A stretch of 64,000 bases of DNA from Uliginosibacterium paludis (GTDB taxonomy: Bacteria; Pseudomonadota; Gammaproteobacteria; Burkholderiales; Rhodocyclaceae): NCBI RefSeq assembly GCF_039631355.1, contig NZ_JBDIVF010000009.1:62001-126000 (forward strand), written 5' to 3'. The stretch's first letter is position 1. Each line of letters begins with the position of its first letter. This document shows positions 25,223-34,315 of the stretch, piece by piece. The translations under genes were made by a program, and so were the position numbers. Below the pieces are notes generated by a model. The model was given only the letters and a program-made list of their open reading frames with translations, did not search any database and was not told the DNA's origin.

Positions 25223-25677
25223 GCGTCACCGCAAGGCTGTGGGTGGATGCCGATGCCTGCCCGGTGGTGATCAAGGAAATCATTTTCCGGGCGGCCATCC
25301 GGAAGGAGATTGCCACCACGCTGGTGGCCAACCAGATGCTGCGGGTTCCGCCTTCGCCCTGGATCCGGTCGGTGCAGGTGCCGTCAGGGTTCGACGTCGC
25401 TGATCATTACATCGTCGAGCAGGTCCGGACGGGCGATCTCGTCGTGACAGCAGACATTCCGCTGGCGGCCCGGGTCATCGAGGGCGGTGCCAGTGCGATC
25501 AATCCGCGTGGTGAGCTCTACACCCAGGCGAACATCCGCGAGAGCCTGTCGATGCGCGACTTCATGGAAAGCCTGCGCTCATCCGGCGTGCAGACCGGCG
25601 GGCCTGCAGCTTTCAGCCAGGCAGACCGGCAGGCCTTTGCCAATCAGCTCGATCGCCTGCTTGCCAGAATCGCCTGA
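25219..25677 (+). CDS. YaiI/YqxD (DUF188) family protein
   Basis: 152 residues, the standard family length. Conserved blocks are visible: VDADACPVV at the N-terminus, RSVQVPSGFDVADHYI, DLVVTADIPLAARV (PIN-like acidic pattern) and NPRGELYTQANI. The fold is thought to be PIN-related, so a nuclease role is possible, but no activity is established. Overlaps the LysR gene by four bases and converges on recQ, with 11 bases between the stops. Confidence 0.9.
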   Translation: MSVTARLWVDADACPVVIKEIIFRAAIRKEIATTLVANQMLRVPPSPWIRSVQVPSGFDVADHYIVEQVRTGDLVVTADIPLAARVIEGGASAINPRGELYTQANIRESLSMRDFMESLRSSGVQTGGPAAFSQADRQAFANQLDRLLARIA

Positions 25678-25688
25678 GCCGGGCGTGC

Positions 25689-27509
25689 TCAGGCGTGACG
25701 ACGCTGGTGGTTCTGGATGACCTCCAGAAACTGCATGCCGTAGGCATCGAGCTTGCGGTCCCCCACGCCAGAGAGCTCGTACATCGCGTCGAGGCTCATC
25801 GGCCGGTGATCCAGCATCTGCTTCAGGGTGGCGTCTCCGAAAATCATGTAGGCCGGCACGCCCTGTTCGTCCGCCAGATCACGCCTGCATTGCCGCAGCG
25901 CGGCCCACAGGGTGCGGGCCTCGTCGGACTCGAACTCCACTTCGCGGCGCACGCTGCTGGCTGCTTTCGGCGCGGCAGCACGCACACGCCGGGCCATGAA
26001 GGAAACCTCTCCGCGCAGCACCGGCCGGCAGGCTTCCAGCAGGATCAGCCCGCCGTGTTCGGTCACGCCAAGTAGGCCCTGGGCGACCAGCTGGCGGAGC
26101 AGGGAGTTCCATTGCGCGTCCGGCAGGCTCTTTCCGATTCCGAAGGTGCTGAGTTTGTCGTGACCGCGCTCGATCACCTTGGCACTGGCCTTGCCGATCA
26201 GGATGTCGATGATGTGTGCGGCGCCATAGCGCTGCCCGCTGCGGTAGATCGTTGACAGTGCCTGCTGCGCGGCGACGCCCGCATCGAAGGTTTCCGGCGG
26301 GGTGAGGCACATGTCGCAGTTGCCGCACGGCGTCGACTCCTCGCCGAAATACCTCAGCAGCACCACACGCCTGCAGGCGGGGGCTTCGGCGTAGCCCAGC
26401 AGCGCTTCGAGCTTGCGCCGTTCCACGCGCTTGATTTCGTCAGGCGCCTGCGACTGCTCGATCATTTCCCGCTGCAGCACCATGTCCTGCAGGCCATAGG
26501 CCATCCAGGCGTTGGAAGGCAGTCCGTCGCGGCCGGCCCGACCGGTTTCCTGGTAATAGGCTTCGAGGGATTTGGGCAGGTCGAGGTGGGCCACGAAGCG
26601 AACGTCCGGCTTGTCGATGCCCATTCCGAAGGCTACCGTCGCGCACATCACCACACCATCGCCGCGGACGAAGCGGGTCTGGTGTTCGGCACGCACGGCG
26701 GCGTCCAGCCCGGCGTGATAGGGCAGGGCAGAGATGCCTTCGGTGCGCAGCCAGGCGGCGGTTTCCTCCACCTTCTTGCGCGACAGGCAATAGACGATGC
26801 CGGCGTCGCCGTCGTGGTGGGCGCGGATGAACTTCAGCAGCTGTTTGCGCGGATTGTCCTTCTCGATCACCGTGTAGCGGATGTTCGGCCGGTCGAAGCT
26901 CGACACGAAAACCCGTGCGTCTTCCAGTGCGAGTCGCTCGATGATTTCCGCACGCGTGGCGGCATCCGCCGTTGCGGTCAGCGCGACCCGCGGAATATCT
27001 GGGAAGCGTTCATGCAGAACGGTGAGCTGGCGGTATTCAGGCCGGAAGTCGTGCCCCCACTGCGATACGCAATGAGCCTCGTCGATCGCGAAGAGGGCGA
27101 TGGCCGAGCTTTCGAGCAGGCCGATGCAGCGGCTGTTGAGCAGCCGCTCCGGCGCGACATAGAGCAGATCGAGTTCGCCGGCGAGCAGCTGGCGTTCGAT
27201 GGCCGAGGCCTCTCCGGCTTCCAGCGTGGAGTTGAGATAGGCCGCACGAACACCGAGCTGGCGAAGCGCCTGAACCTGATCCTGCATGAGTGCGATCAGG
27301 GGTGAAACCACGATGCCGCAGCCTGCCCGCAGCAGCGACGGAATCTGGTAGCAGAGCGACTTGCCGCCACCGGTGGGCATCAGGACCAGCGCATCGCCGC
27401 CCTGTTGCACATGGCTGACAATCGCGGCCTGCTCGCCGCGGAAGGCCGGGTAGCCGAAGGTGTGGCGCAGGATGCCCAGCGCCGGATCGATCTGCTCGGG
27501 CTGATTCAT
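25689..27509 (-). CDS. recQ: ATP-dependent DNA helicase RecQ
   Basis: Superfamily-2 3'-5' DNA helicase acting in recombination repair and fork restart. At 606 residues it matches E. coli RecQ (609). Walker A MPTGGGKSLCYQ, the DEAH-type box FAIDEAHCVSQWGHDFR with aromatic-rich loop, motif VI (QETGRAGRDG), the zinc-binding RQC domain (Cys in ACRRVVLLRYFGE and CGNCDMC) and a C-terminal HRDC domain (residues about 530-600) are all present. It is the middle of a run of overlapping minus-strand genes; its ATG overlaps the stop of the methyltransferase gene. Confidence 0.97.
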   Translation of the reverse strand: MNQPEQIDPALGILRHTFGYPAFRGEQAAIVSHVQQGGDALVLMPTGGGKSLCYQIPSLLRAGCGIVVSPLIALMQDQVQALRQLGVRAAYLNSTLEAGEASAIERQLLAGELDLLYVAPERLLNSRCIGLLESSAIALFAIDEAHCVSQWGHDFRPEYRQLTVLHERFPDIPRVALTATADAATRAEIIERLALEDARVFVSSFDRPNIRYTVIEKDNPRKQLLKFIRAHHDGDAGIVYCLSRKKVEETAAWLRTEGISALPYHAGLDAAVRAEHQTRFVRGDGVVMCATVAFGMGIDKPDVRFVAHLDLPKSLEAYYQETGRAGRDGLPSNAWMAYGLQDMVLQREMIEQSQAPDEIKRVERRKLEALLGYAEAPACRRVVLLRYFGEESTPCGNCDMCLTPPETFDAGVAAQQALSTIYRSGQRYGAAHIIDILIGKASAKVIERGHDKLSTFGIGKSLPDAQWNSLLRQLVAQGLLGVTEHGGLILLEACRPVLRGEVSFMARRVRAAAPKAASSVRREVEFESDEARTLWAALRQCRRDLADEQGVPAYMIFGDATLKQMLDHRPMSLDAMYELSGVGDRKLDAYGMQFLEVIQNHQRRHA

Positions 27510-28633
27510 GAGACGGCCACCAGACGCCAGAGCGAAGTCACTTCGCGCGAGCGGGCATCAAACAGCGGGTCGGACGCATCCTGTGCCTTGCCATGGCGTG
27601 GCCGGATGTCGAGTCGCTCGATGCAGCGCAAGCCGGCCTCGCTGATCCAGGTTTCGAGCTCAACACGGCTGCGCAGGCCCAGATGCTCGGCGATGTCGGA
27701 GAGGATCAGCCAGCCTTCTCCACCCGGCATGAGGTGGCCGGTAAGCCCATCCAGAAAGCCTCGCAGCATGCGGCTTTCGGGGTCATAGACAGCGGCTTCG
27801 ACGGGCGAGGTCGGCGTTTCGGGCAGCCAGGGCGGGTTGCAGACCACCAGCTCGACACGACCGGCCGGAAAGAGGTCTGCAGCGTGCAGCTCGACGCGAT
27901 CCGTCAGTCCGAGGCGCTGCAGGTTGTCTGCGGCGCAAGCCAGAGCCCGTGCTGCGGTATCGGTCGCAATGACCCTGCCCACGCCGCGGCGGGCCAGCAG
28001 TGCGGCGATCACGCCGGTGCCGGTGCCGATGTCGAAGGCTGAGGCCTTGCCGGGCAGCGGCGCCCGGGCGATCAGATCGAGATACTCGCCTCGAAGCGGT
28101 GAGAACACGCCGTAATGGGCGTGAATTCTGGCGCCCAGCACGGGCACTTCCACGCCCTTCTTGCGCCATTCATGCGCGCTCACCACGGCGAGCAGCTCGC
28201 GCAGCGAGACCAGGTACGCACTGTCGGATTCGCCGTAGGCCTCATGGCAGGCGAGTTGCACGTCCTGCGCCCGGCGGGCCTGAATCCGGTGGTCTGCGCT
28301 GACTTCGACCAGCAAACGGGCCAGGGCGCGGGCGCGTCGCGCCTGGTTCTGGCGGTGAGTGCGGAACGCCTCGAGTGCGGTCGCCGGGGCTTTGCCGGGG
28401 CGCGCGCCCTGCCGGTCGGCGCGCCGGCTGACGGCTTGTAACAAGTGACGGGCATTCTGCCAGTCGCCGCGCCAGAGCAAACCGACGTCTGCCTGCATGA
28501 GTCGCCAGGCTTCGGCAGCAGAAAGGGCGTCATCCACGATGCAGATCTCCGCAGGCGGGTTGGCTGCCGCTTCGGATTGCCAGCGCGCCGAATGCGCGAG
28601 GCCCGCTTCCTGCCAGCTGAGCTGCTGTGTCAT
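27506..28633 (-). CDS. Class I SAM-dependent methyltransferase with NPPW motif
   Basis: 375 residues. The C-terminal half is a Rossmann-type methyltransferase: motif I FDIGTGTGVIAALLARRG, acidic ATDTAARALACA, and NPPW (VVCNPPWLPE), which marks enzymes that methylate planar amide or amino nitrogens (PrmB/PrmC and N6-adenine RNA/DNA methyltransferases). The N-terminal 150 residues are Arg-rich and helical and do not look like PrmC's N-domain. The substrate cannot be called. It overlaps recQ and the flavoprotein gene by ATGA on both sides, so the three are translated as a unit. Confidence 0.75.
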   Translation of the reverse strand: MTQQLSWQEAGLAHSARWQSEAAANPPAEICIVDDALSAAEAWRLMQADVGLLWRGDWQNARHLLQAVSRRADRQGARPGKAPATALEAFRTHRQNQARRARALARLLVEVSADHRIQARRAQDVQLACHEAYGESDSAYLVSLRELLAVVSAHEWRKKGVEVPVLGARIHAHYGVFSPLRGEYLDLIARAPLPGKASAFDIGTGTGVIAALLARRGVGRVIATDTAARALACAADNLQRLGLTDRVELHAADLFPAGRVELVVCNPPWLPETPTSPVEAAVYDPESRMLRGFLDGLTGHLMPGGEGWLILSDIAEHLGLRSRVELETWISEAGLRCIERLDIRPRHGKAQDASDPLFDARSREVTSLWRLVAVS

Positions 28634-30243
28634 GCCTGCTCGCCCAGCATGTCGAGCGCCAGCGCTTCGGCGATCTCGATGCCGTCCACGGCGGCCGACA
28701 TGATGCCGCCGGCATAGCCTGCGCCTTCGCCACCCGGGTAAAGACCGCGCGTGTTGACGCTCTGATAGTCGGCGCCGCGGCGGATGCGGATCGGCGACGA
28801 GGTGCGTGTTTCGACGCCGGTCAGCACCGCGTCGGGCAGGTCGTAGCCCCGGATCTGGCGCGCCATCGCCGGGATGGCTTCACGCATCGCCTCGATGACA
28901 TAGTCGGGCAGCGCGCTGGAGAGGTCTGTCGGCGTGACGCCCGGCTTGTAGGAGGGCTGGACACTCCCCAGCCCAGTCGATGGCCTGCGGGCGAGAAAAT
29001 CGCCCACGCGCTGGGCAGGCGCGAAGTAGTTCCGTCCGCCGAGTTCGAATGCGCGGCTTTCCCAATGACGCTGGAAATCGATGCCGGCGAGCGGATTCTC
29101 CGGGTAGCCGGGGAAGTCTTCCGGATTGATATTCACCACCAGGCCGGCATTGGCGTTGCGCTCGTTGCGCGAATACTGGCTCATGCCGTTGGTGACGACG
29201 CGGCCCTCTTCAGAGGTGGCAGCCACCACCGTGCCACCGGGGCACATGCAGAATGAATAGACTGCGCGGCCGTTCGCAGCGTGATGGACCAGCTTGTAGT
29301 CGGCCGCGCCCAGGATGGGGTGGCCGGCGAAGGGGCCGTAACGGCATTCGTCGATCAGGCTTTGCGGGTGTTCGATGCGGAAGCCGACTGCGAAGGGTTT
29401 GGCTTCGACGTAAATGCCTCGCTCATGAACCATCCGGAAGGTGTCGCGCGCGCTGTGGCCGACTGCGAGCACCACATGGCGCGAGGCGATGAATTCGCCA
29501 TTCACGGTCACGCCGGTGACCTGACCTTGCTCCAGATGAATGTCTTCCACCCGGCTTTCGAAGCGGATTTCTCCGCCCAGTTCGATGATCTCTGCGCGCA
29601 TGCGCTCGACCATGCCGACCAGACGGAAGGTGCCGATGTGCGGGCGATTGATCCAGAGGATCTCTTCCGGCGCGCCGGCTTTCACGAATTCTTCGAGGAC
29701 CTTGCGCGTCAGATAGCGAGGATCCTTGATCTGGCTGTAGAGCTTGCCGTCGGAGAAGGTGCCGGCGCCGCCTTCGCCGAACTGCACGTTCGATTCCGGA
29801 TTGAGCTTCTGTTTGCGCCACAGCCCCCAGGTGTCCTGCGTGCGCTCGCGCACCGCCTTGCCGCGTTCGAGCACGATGGGGCGAAAGCCCATTTGCGCCA
29901 GGACCAGCGCAGCAAGGATGCCGCAGGGGCCGAAGCCGATGATGACCGGCCGCTCCTGCAGGCCTTCCGGCGCCCGGGTAACGAAGCGGTAGGCCATGTC
30001 TGGCGTCGGTCCGATGTGGGACTTGCCTTCGAATCGCTTGAGCACGCCGGCCTCGTCTGCAAGCGTCACGTCGACCGAGTAGCTCAGGAGGATGGCGCTT
30101 TTCTTGCGGGCGTCCGGACTGCGTTTGAAGACCTGGAAGTCCAGCAGTTCGTCGGAGGGAATGCCGAGCCGGGCAAGGATGGCAGGGCGCAGGGCGTCTT
30201 CCGGATGGTCGATCGGAAGCTTGATTTCGTGAAGTCGGATCAT
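28630..30243 (-). CDS. NAD(P)/FAD-dependent oxidoreductase, COG2509 type
   Basis: 537 residues. A short N-terminal domain (MIRLHEIKLPIDHPEDALR) is followed by a FAD Rossmann motif (VIIGFGPCGILAALVLAQMG), a family motif QFGEGGAGTFSDGKLYS and the final FAD-contact block GLYPGGEGAGYAGGIMSAAVDGIE. This large family is widespread but its substrates are unknown; it is related to geranylgeranyl-reductase-like flavoproteins. Cytoplasmic. Start ATG 30243; a 47-base gap separates it from the YccS-type gene upstream. Confidence 0.85.
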   Translation of the reverse strand: MIRLHEIKLPIDHPEDALRPAILARLGIPSDELLDFQVFKRSPDARKKSAILLSYSVDVTLADEAGVLKRFEGKSHIGPTPDMAYRFVTRAPEGLQERPVIIGFGPCGILAALVLAQMGFRPIVLERGKAVRERTQDTWGLWRKQKLNPESNVQFGEGGAGTFSDGKLYSQIKDPRYLTRKVLEEFVKAGAPEEILWINRPHIGTFRLVGMVERMRAEIIELGGEIRFESRVEDIHLEQGQVTGVTVNGEFIASRHVVLAVGHSARDTFRMVHERGIYVEAKPFAVGFRIEHPQSLIDECRYGPFAGHPILGAADYKLVHHAANGRAVYSFCMCPGGTVVAATSEEGRVVTNGMSQYSRNERNANAGLVVNINPEDFPGYPENPLAGIDFQRHWESRAFELGGRNYFAPAQRVGDFLARRPSTGLGSVQPSYKPGVTPTDLSSALPDYVIEAMREAIPAMARQIRGYDLPDAVLTGVETRTSSPIRIRRGADYQSVNTRGLYPGGEGAGYAGGIMSAAVDGIEIAEALALDMLGEQA

Positions 30244-30290
30244 GCTGTGGCCTGATGTCTATTCAGGAGGGTGAAGCGAAGGCCGGCATT

Positions 30291-32465
30291 TTACCTGCTC
30301 AATTGCTGTCTGCCCCAGAAGGTTTCGGTGAGCTGGGCGAGTTCGGGCAGCAGATGGGTGATGAGCGCGAGCTGCCGGATGATGCGCCGCTCTTGCGGCG
30401 AGGTGTCGGCGGGAATGTCGTCGAGCTCGGGCATGGCCTGCAGGCCAAGCGATTCCGCCTGGACCGGGCGGCGGGCCTCGAAGGCCTCAGCCAGTTGAGC
30501 GAGCGTGCGGCTGGCCTGGAGGCAGGCGCTGTCCACCAGTTCGCTGCGCTGCCAGACGTCGATTTTCTCTCGGTGCGCACCAAGAGCCGAAATGTAGGCC
30601 AGCAGCGTGTGGCTGGCGCACAAGAAACGGAACGAGGCTTCGGGCGTAACGCGGTACTGATCTGGCTCGCCGAGCATGGAGGCCAGCGTCAGTGAAAGTT
30701 CGGCGTCGGCATTGTGTGCATCACGCCGGGCCACGCGGTAGGGCAGATGATCGTCCTTGCCTGCGCGGTACTGGTTCAGCACTTCGCGCAGGTATAGCCC
30801 CGAGCAGGAAAGCGTCTTGCCCATCGCCAGGTGAAAGCGCAGGCCCTGCCAGTCCGGCAGCACGAAGGCGATGGCGGCTGCTGCGATCAGGGAACCCAGC
30901 AGGGTGTCGATCAGGCGCGGCAGGATCAGCGCATAGCCGCTGCCGAGCTGATTGAAGCAGAGCAGCACGAGGATCGTGATGAAGGCGGTGGCCAGTCGGT
31001 AGCGGTTGGCGCGGAAGAAGAAAAATGCCACGCCCGAGAGCGTGGCCAGCGCGAGCTGGGCTTCGTCCTGCGGAAAGATGTGCAGGAAGGCCCAGGCGCC
31101 GACCAGGCCGAGCACAGTGCCGCTGATGCGCTGGCCGAGCCGCTTCCAAGTATCGCTGTAGGTTGGCAGCAGGACAAACACGGTGGTCAGCATCACCCAG
31201 TAACCCTGAGGCAGATGGAGCAGGTGGAGCAGGGCGTAGCCCGCAGTGAGCGCCAGCGCGAGCCGGATGCCGTGCCGGAATCGACCCGAGCGCGGCGTGA
31301 ATTGCATCAGCACGCGCTGGACGGCTTCGCGGAAGCTCGCGGGATTGCTGTCGCGCAGCGTGGTGTCTTCGGTCTGCAGGAGCGCATCCGGATTGCCGGC
31401 ATTCGAGAGTTGCCGCTCGATGGTGGTGATGTTGCGCACCAGATCGCTGACCGGATCGACCTGACGCAGCCAGCGCGGGTCATTGCTCTGCTGCACGTGT
31501 TCGACTGCCGCGGCAAGTTCGTCCAGCGCCGGCAGGCTGTCTCGGCCGTAGTCGAAGTACTTGTCGAGCGCGATGGCCTTGGCCAGGCGGGCGCAGGCGC
31601 CGCCCTGCAGCTGCATGAGATGCGCGCAGCGGAAGAGGATGTCACTGCGGGCAAAGGTCCGCGCCAGCTCGGCGTATGACTGGTGAGTCGAACTGCTGCG
31701 TTCGTGGATGTCCTGGGCAAGGAAGTACCACTTCAGGAAGCGCGCGCTGCGGGGCCGGGGCTGGCCGTTCTTCATCCAGCCCAGCAGGATCTGGCGGGCC
31801 TGGTTCATGTGGGTCACGAGCTTGCTGTTCTGCTCGGCCATGGCCAGCCGGAGGGTGTCCAGATTCCGGCCGCTGATCGGCGCCAGCAACTCTGCTTTCA
31901 GTGAGAGGTGGCGCGACAGTCCCATGTAGACGCTGGCGAGAATCTGTCGTGCCGGGCGTGCTGCGAAGGTGGCGACCCAGATGATCGAGATGAGTTCGTA
32001 CCAGGCTGCGCCGCCGAGCAGTTGCAGCGGATCGATCCAGATCGGTGCATTGGCCTGGCCAGGGCGACTGGCGCTGAGCATGGCGTAGATGGCGAGGATC
32101 AGTGAAGCGGTCGACATCCGTCCGTAGCGTTCGCTTACCGCGCCCAGCATGACGAAGCCGAAGGTCGAGAGCATGAGGCCGATCGCGAAAATCCACGGAT
32201 AAGGGAAGAGGATGCGTACCGAGAACGCCGTGATGGCAAAACAGCTCAGGGTGACAAGCACCGCGAGCAGTCGGCCAAGCGGGCGGTCTTCTGTTTCAGC
32301 GAGGGCTGCGGCGATGACGCCGAGGATGGGGCCGATCAGCCAGTCCGTCCGGTCGAGCAGGGCGCAGGCCCCGACGACACCTCCCAGCGCGAGGGCGACC
32401 TTGACGCTGTCGCTGGTTTTTTCGTGGGCCCAGAACAGGCGCCAGAGTTCGTGCAGTCGGGTCAT
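30291..32465 (-). CDS. yccS: YccS-type FUSC-family inner membrane protein
   Basis: 724 residues with two sets of membrane helices: about residues 20-165 (SVKVALALGGVVGACALLD start) and about 395-520, the second carrying the FUSC core (HGIRLALALTAGYALLHLLHLPQGYWVMLTTVFVLLP pattern). The two cytoplasmic parts (about 170-390, 525-724) are helical. E. coli YccS has this architecture; the family includes the fusaric-acid/aromatic-acid efflux proteins, but no substrate is established for YccS itself. Single start at 32465; transcribed divergently from ylqF. Confidence 0.85.
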   Translation of the reverse strand: MTRLHELWRLFWAHEKTSDSVKVALALGGVVGACALLDRTDWLIGPILGVIAAALAETEDRPLGRLLAVLVTLSCFAITAFSVRILFPYPWIFAIGLMLSTFGFVMLGAVSERYGRMSTASLILAIYAMLSASRPGQANAPIWIDPLQLLGGAAWYELISIIWVATFAARPARQILASVYMGLSRHLSLKAELLAPISGRNLDTLRLAMAEQNSKLVTHMNQARQILLGWMKNGQPRPRSARFLKWYFLAQDIHERSSSTHQSYAELARTFARSDILFRCAHLMQLQGGACARLAKAIALDKYFDYGRDSLPALDELAAAVEHVQQSNDPRWLRQVDPVSDLVRNITTIERQLSNAGNPDALLQTEDTTLRDSNPASFREAVQRVLMQFTPRSGRFRHGIRLALALTAGYALLHLLHLPQGYWVMLTTVFVLLPTYSDTWKRLGQRISGTVLGLVGAWAFLHIFPQDEAQLALATLSGVAFFFFRANRYRLATAFITILVLLCFNQLGSGYALILPRLIDTLLGSLIAAAAIAFVLPDWQGLRFHLAMGKTLSCSGLYLREVLNQYRAGKDDHLPYRVARRDAHNADAELSLTLASMLGEPDQYRVTPEASFRFLCASHTLLAYISALGAHREKIDVWQRSELVDSACLQASRTLAQLAEAFEARRPVQAESLGLQAMPELDDIPADTSPQERRIIRQLALITHLLPELAQLTETFWGRQQLSR

Positions 32466-32546
32466 CGGCTCTACAAGGGAGGTTTAGCGCGACAGGCTAA
32501 GTGCTGTCGTGGGACAATTCCATCGTTTCGATCAAATATTCCTCAC

Positions 32547-33467
32547 ATGCCCATCCAGTGGTTTCCCGGACACATGACCTCCGCCCGCAAGAAAGCGGGT
32601 GACGCCATGGAGTCTATCGACGTTGTCATCGAGGTGCTTGACGCCCGTCTGCCCCAGGCGAGCTGCAATCCGATGATCGCGCAGTTGCGCGCGCACAGGC
32701 AGCGTCCCTGTCTCAAGATTCTCAACAAGGTCGACCTCGCTGATCCGGAGGCGACTGCGGCCTGGATCGAGTATTTCAACGCCCAGCCGGGTGTCAAGGC
32801 GGTGGCCCTGTCCTGCAAGAAGGCGTCCGACGTGGCACGTGTGCCCAAGCTGTGCCAGCCGCTGGCGCCGCATCGAAATGACAACGTCAAGCCGCTGCGG
32901 ATGATGATCATGGGGATTCCGAACGTGGGAAAATCCACGCTGATGAATGCCTTGCTGGGGCGAAAGCTCTCGGCGGTGGGCGATGAGCCGGCCGTGACCA
33001 AGAGCCAGGTGCGGGGCGATATTGACCTTCGTCACACCCTGGTGGATACGCCCGGAATGATGTGGCCGAAGATCCAGTACGACAGCGACGGCTACATGCT
33101 CGCGGCCAGTCACGCGATCGGTCGCAACGCGGTGATTGATGAAGAAGTGGCCTGTTTTCTGGCGGACGTGCTGCTTGAGCGCTACCCGCAGCGGCTGACC
33201 GAGCGATATGGATTCGCGGCTGCCGGCATGGATGGTATTGCCGTGGTGGAGGCCATCGGCAAGCGACGCGGCTTCAGAGTCAAGGGTGGTGGTCTGGATC
33301 TGGAAAAGGCCGCGCTCACGCTGCTCCAGGACTATCGCGATGGCCGTCTCGGGCGGATTACCCTTGAAACGCCGGCGTCACGCGCGCGGATGATTGCCGC
33401 GCATGAAGCCAGGCTCCAGACGGGGCAGGACAGCGCCGCGCAGGATGAAGACGACGCGGCAGACTGA
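32547..33467 (+). CDS. ylqF: YlqF/RbgA-type circularly permuted ribosome-assembly GTPase
   Basis: 306 residues. The GTPase motifs occur in permuted order, G4 (NKVD) before G1 (GIPNVGKST) and G3 (DTPGMMWP), diagnostic of this family; the N-terminal IQWFPGHM is also characteristic. RbgA helps late 50S subunit assembly in Bacillus subtilis; the role in betaproteobacteria is inferred. The start chosen (ATG 32547) begins exactly at that motif; the frame extends upstream to 32424, into the YccS gene on the other strand, without family resemblance. Confidence 0.9.
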   Translation: MPIQWFPGHMTSARKKAGDAMESIDVVIEVLDARLPQASCNPMIAQLRAHRQRPCLKILNKVDLADPEATAAWIEYFNAQPGVKAVALSCKKASDVARVPKLCQPLAPHRNDNVKPLRMMIMGIPNVGKSTLMNALLGRKLSAVGDEPAVTKSQVRGDIDLRHTLVDTPGMMWPKIQYDSDGYMLAASHAIGRNAVIDEEVACFLADVLLERYPQRLTERYGFAAAGMDGIAVVEAIGKRRGFRVKGGGLDLEKAALTLLQDYRDGRLGRITLETPASRARMIAAHEARLQTGQDSAAQDEDDAAD

Positions 33468-33482
33468 GCCGAGGGCGTCCGC

Positions 33483-34310
33483 CTAGAGCAGTGCAGTGGT
33501 GCGGGAAGCCTTGAGCAGCACGATCAGGGCTCCGGCGCCACCATCCACCAGCCGCGCCTGGCAGTAGGCCATGACGTCCGAGTAGTTGATCAACCAGCCG
33601 GCAACCAGCTTCTTGAGAATGGGCTCACGGCCTGGTGAGCCGCGGCCCTTGCCGTGCACGACACGTACGCAGCGCAGGCCTTCCTTTTTCCATCGCCCCA
33701 TGCAGGCGGCGAGCAGATCGCGGGCTTCGTCGCGATTGCAGCCATGCAGATCAACCTGATCCTGAACGACCCAGCGGCCGCGACGCAGATCCCGCAGCAC
33801 CGAGCGCGGGACGCCGTTGGCAAGATGGGTGAGCTCGTCGCCGCCTTCCAGGTGCATGTCGAGTGTGGTCGGGGCATAAATCGACTCCGCCAGGGCGGAT
33901 TGCTCATCACGCTCGTGCTGCAGCGGGCGGGGCTGCGGCTTGGGCAAGTCGAGCTCGATCCGCTTGCTTGCTATCGGGCGGACGCCCCTGAGGGCTTCGG
34001 CCAGTTCCGGGTGATCGTTCGTCACGACGGGGTCCTCGCGCTGCCACGCGGCGGGAATCCAGTTGTCCTCGACGGCCACGGCAGGGGCGGCCGTCTCGTT
34101 CGCCTGCGACGCATGGCGACGAACCGGCGCCGGCCTGGGTGTGTCGAGGTTCGCATGCTGGTCGGCGGGCAGGGCCTTGACGCCCGCCAGGGCCGCCCGG
34201 AGCAGACTCGCGTCGTCAGCGGCTTCAGCGACAACAGCCCGCTTCGGGGCGGGCTGTTGCTGGGCGAGCTTGCGTTTCAGATCGGCAAGCGGCAGTCGGC
34301 TGCGACTCAT
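33483..34310 (-). CDS. Smr-domain protein
   Basis: 275 residues. The C-terminal 90 residues are a Smr (small MutS-related) domain with DLHGCNRDEA and the VHGKGRGSP motif; E. coli YdaL/SmrB-type proteins with such domains are nucleases, and SmrB cleaves mRNA at collided ribosomes. Here the N-terminal 180 residues are low-complexity, Ala/Pro/charged, probably disordered. Start ATG 34310 (MSRSRLPL) gives the family's LKRKL helix near the start. It follows trxB by five bases, so they are probably co-transcribed. Confidence 0.87.
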   Translation of the reverse strand: MSRSRLPLADLKRKLAQQQPAPKRAVVAEAADDASLLRAALAGVKALPADQHANLDTPRPAPVRRHASQANETAAPAVAVEDNWIPAAWQREDPVVTNDHPELAEALRGVRPIASKRIELDLPKPQPRPLQHERDEQSALAESIYAPTTLDMHLEGGDELTHLANGVPRSVLRDLRRGRWVVQDQVDLHGCNRDEARDLLAACMGRWKKEGLRCVRVVHGKGRGSPGREPILKKLVAGWLINYSDVMAYCQARLVDGGAGALIVLLKASRTTALL

Positions 34311-34315
34311 GGCAT

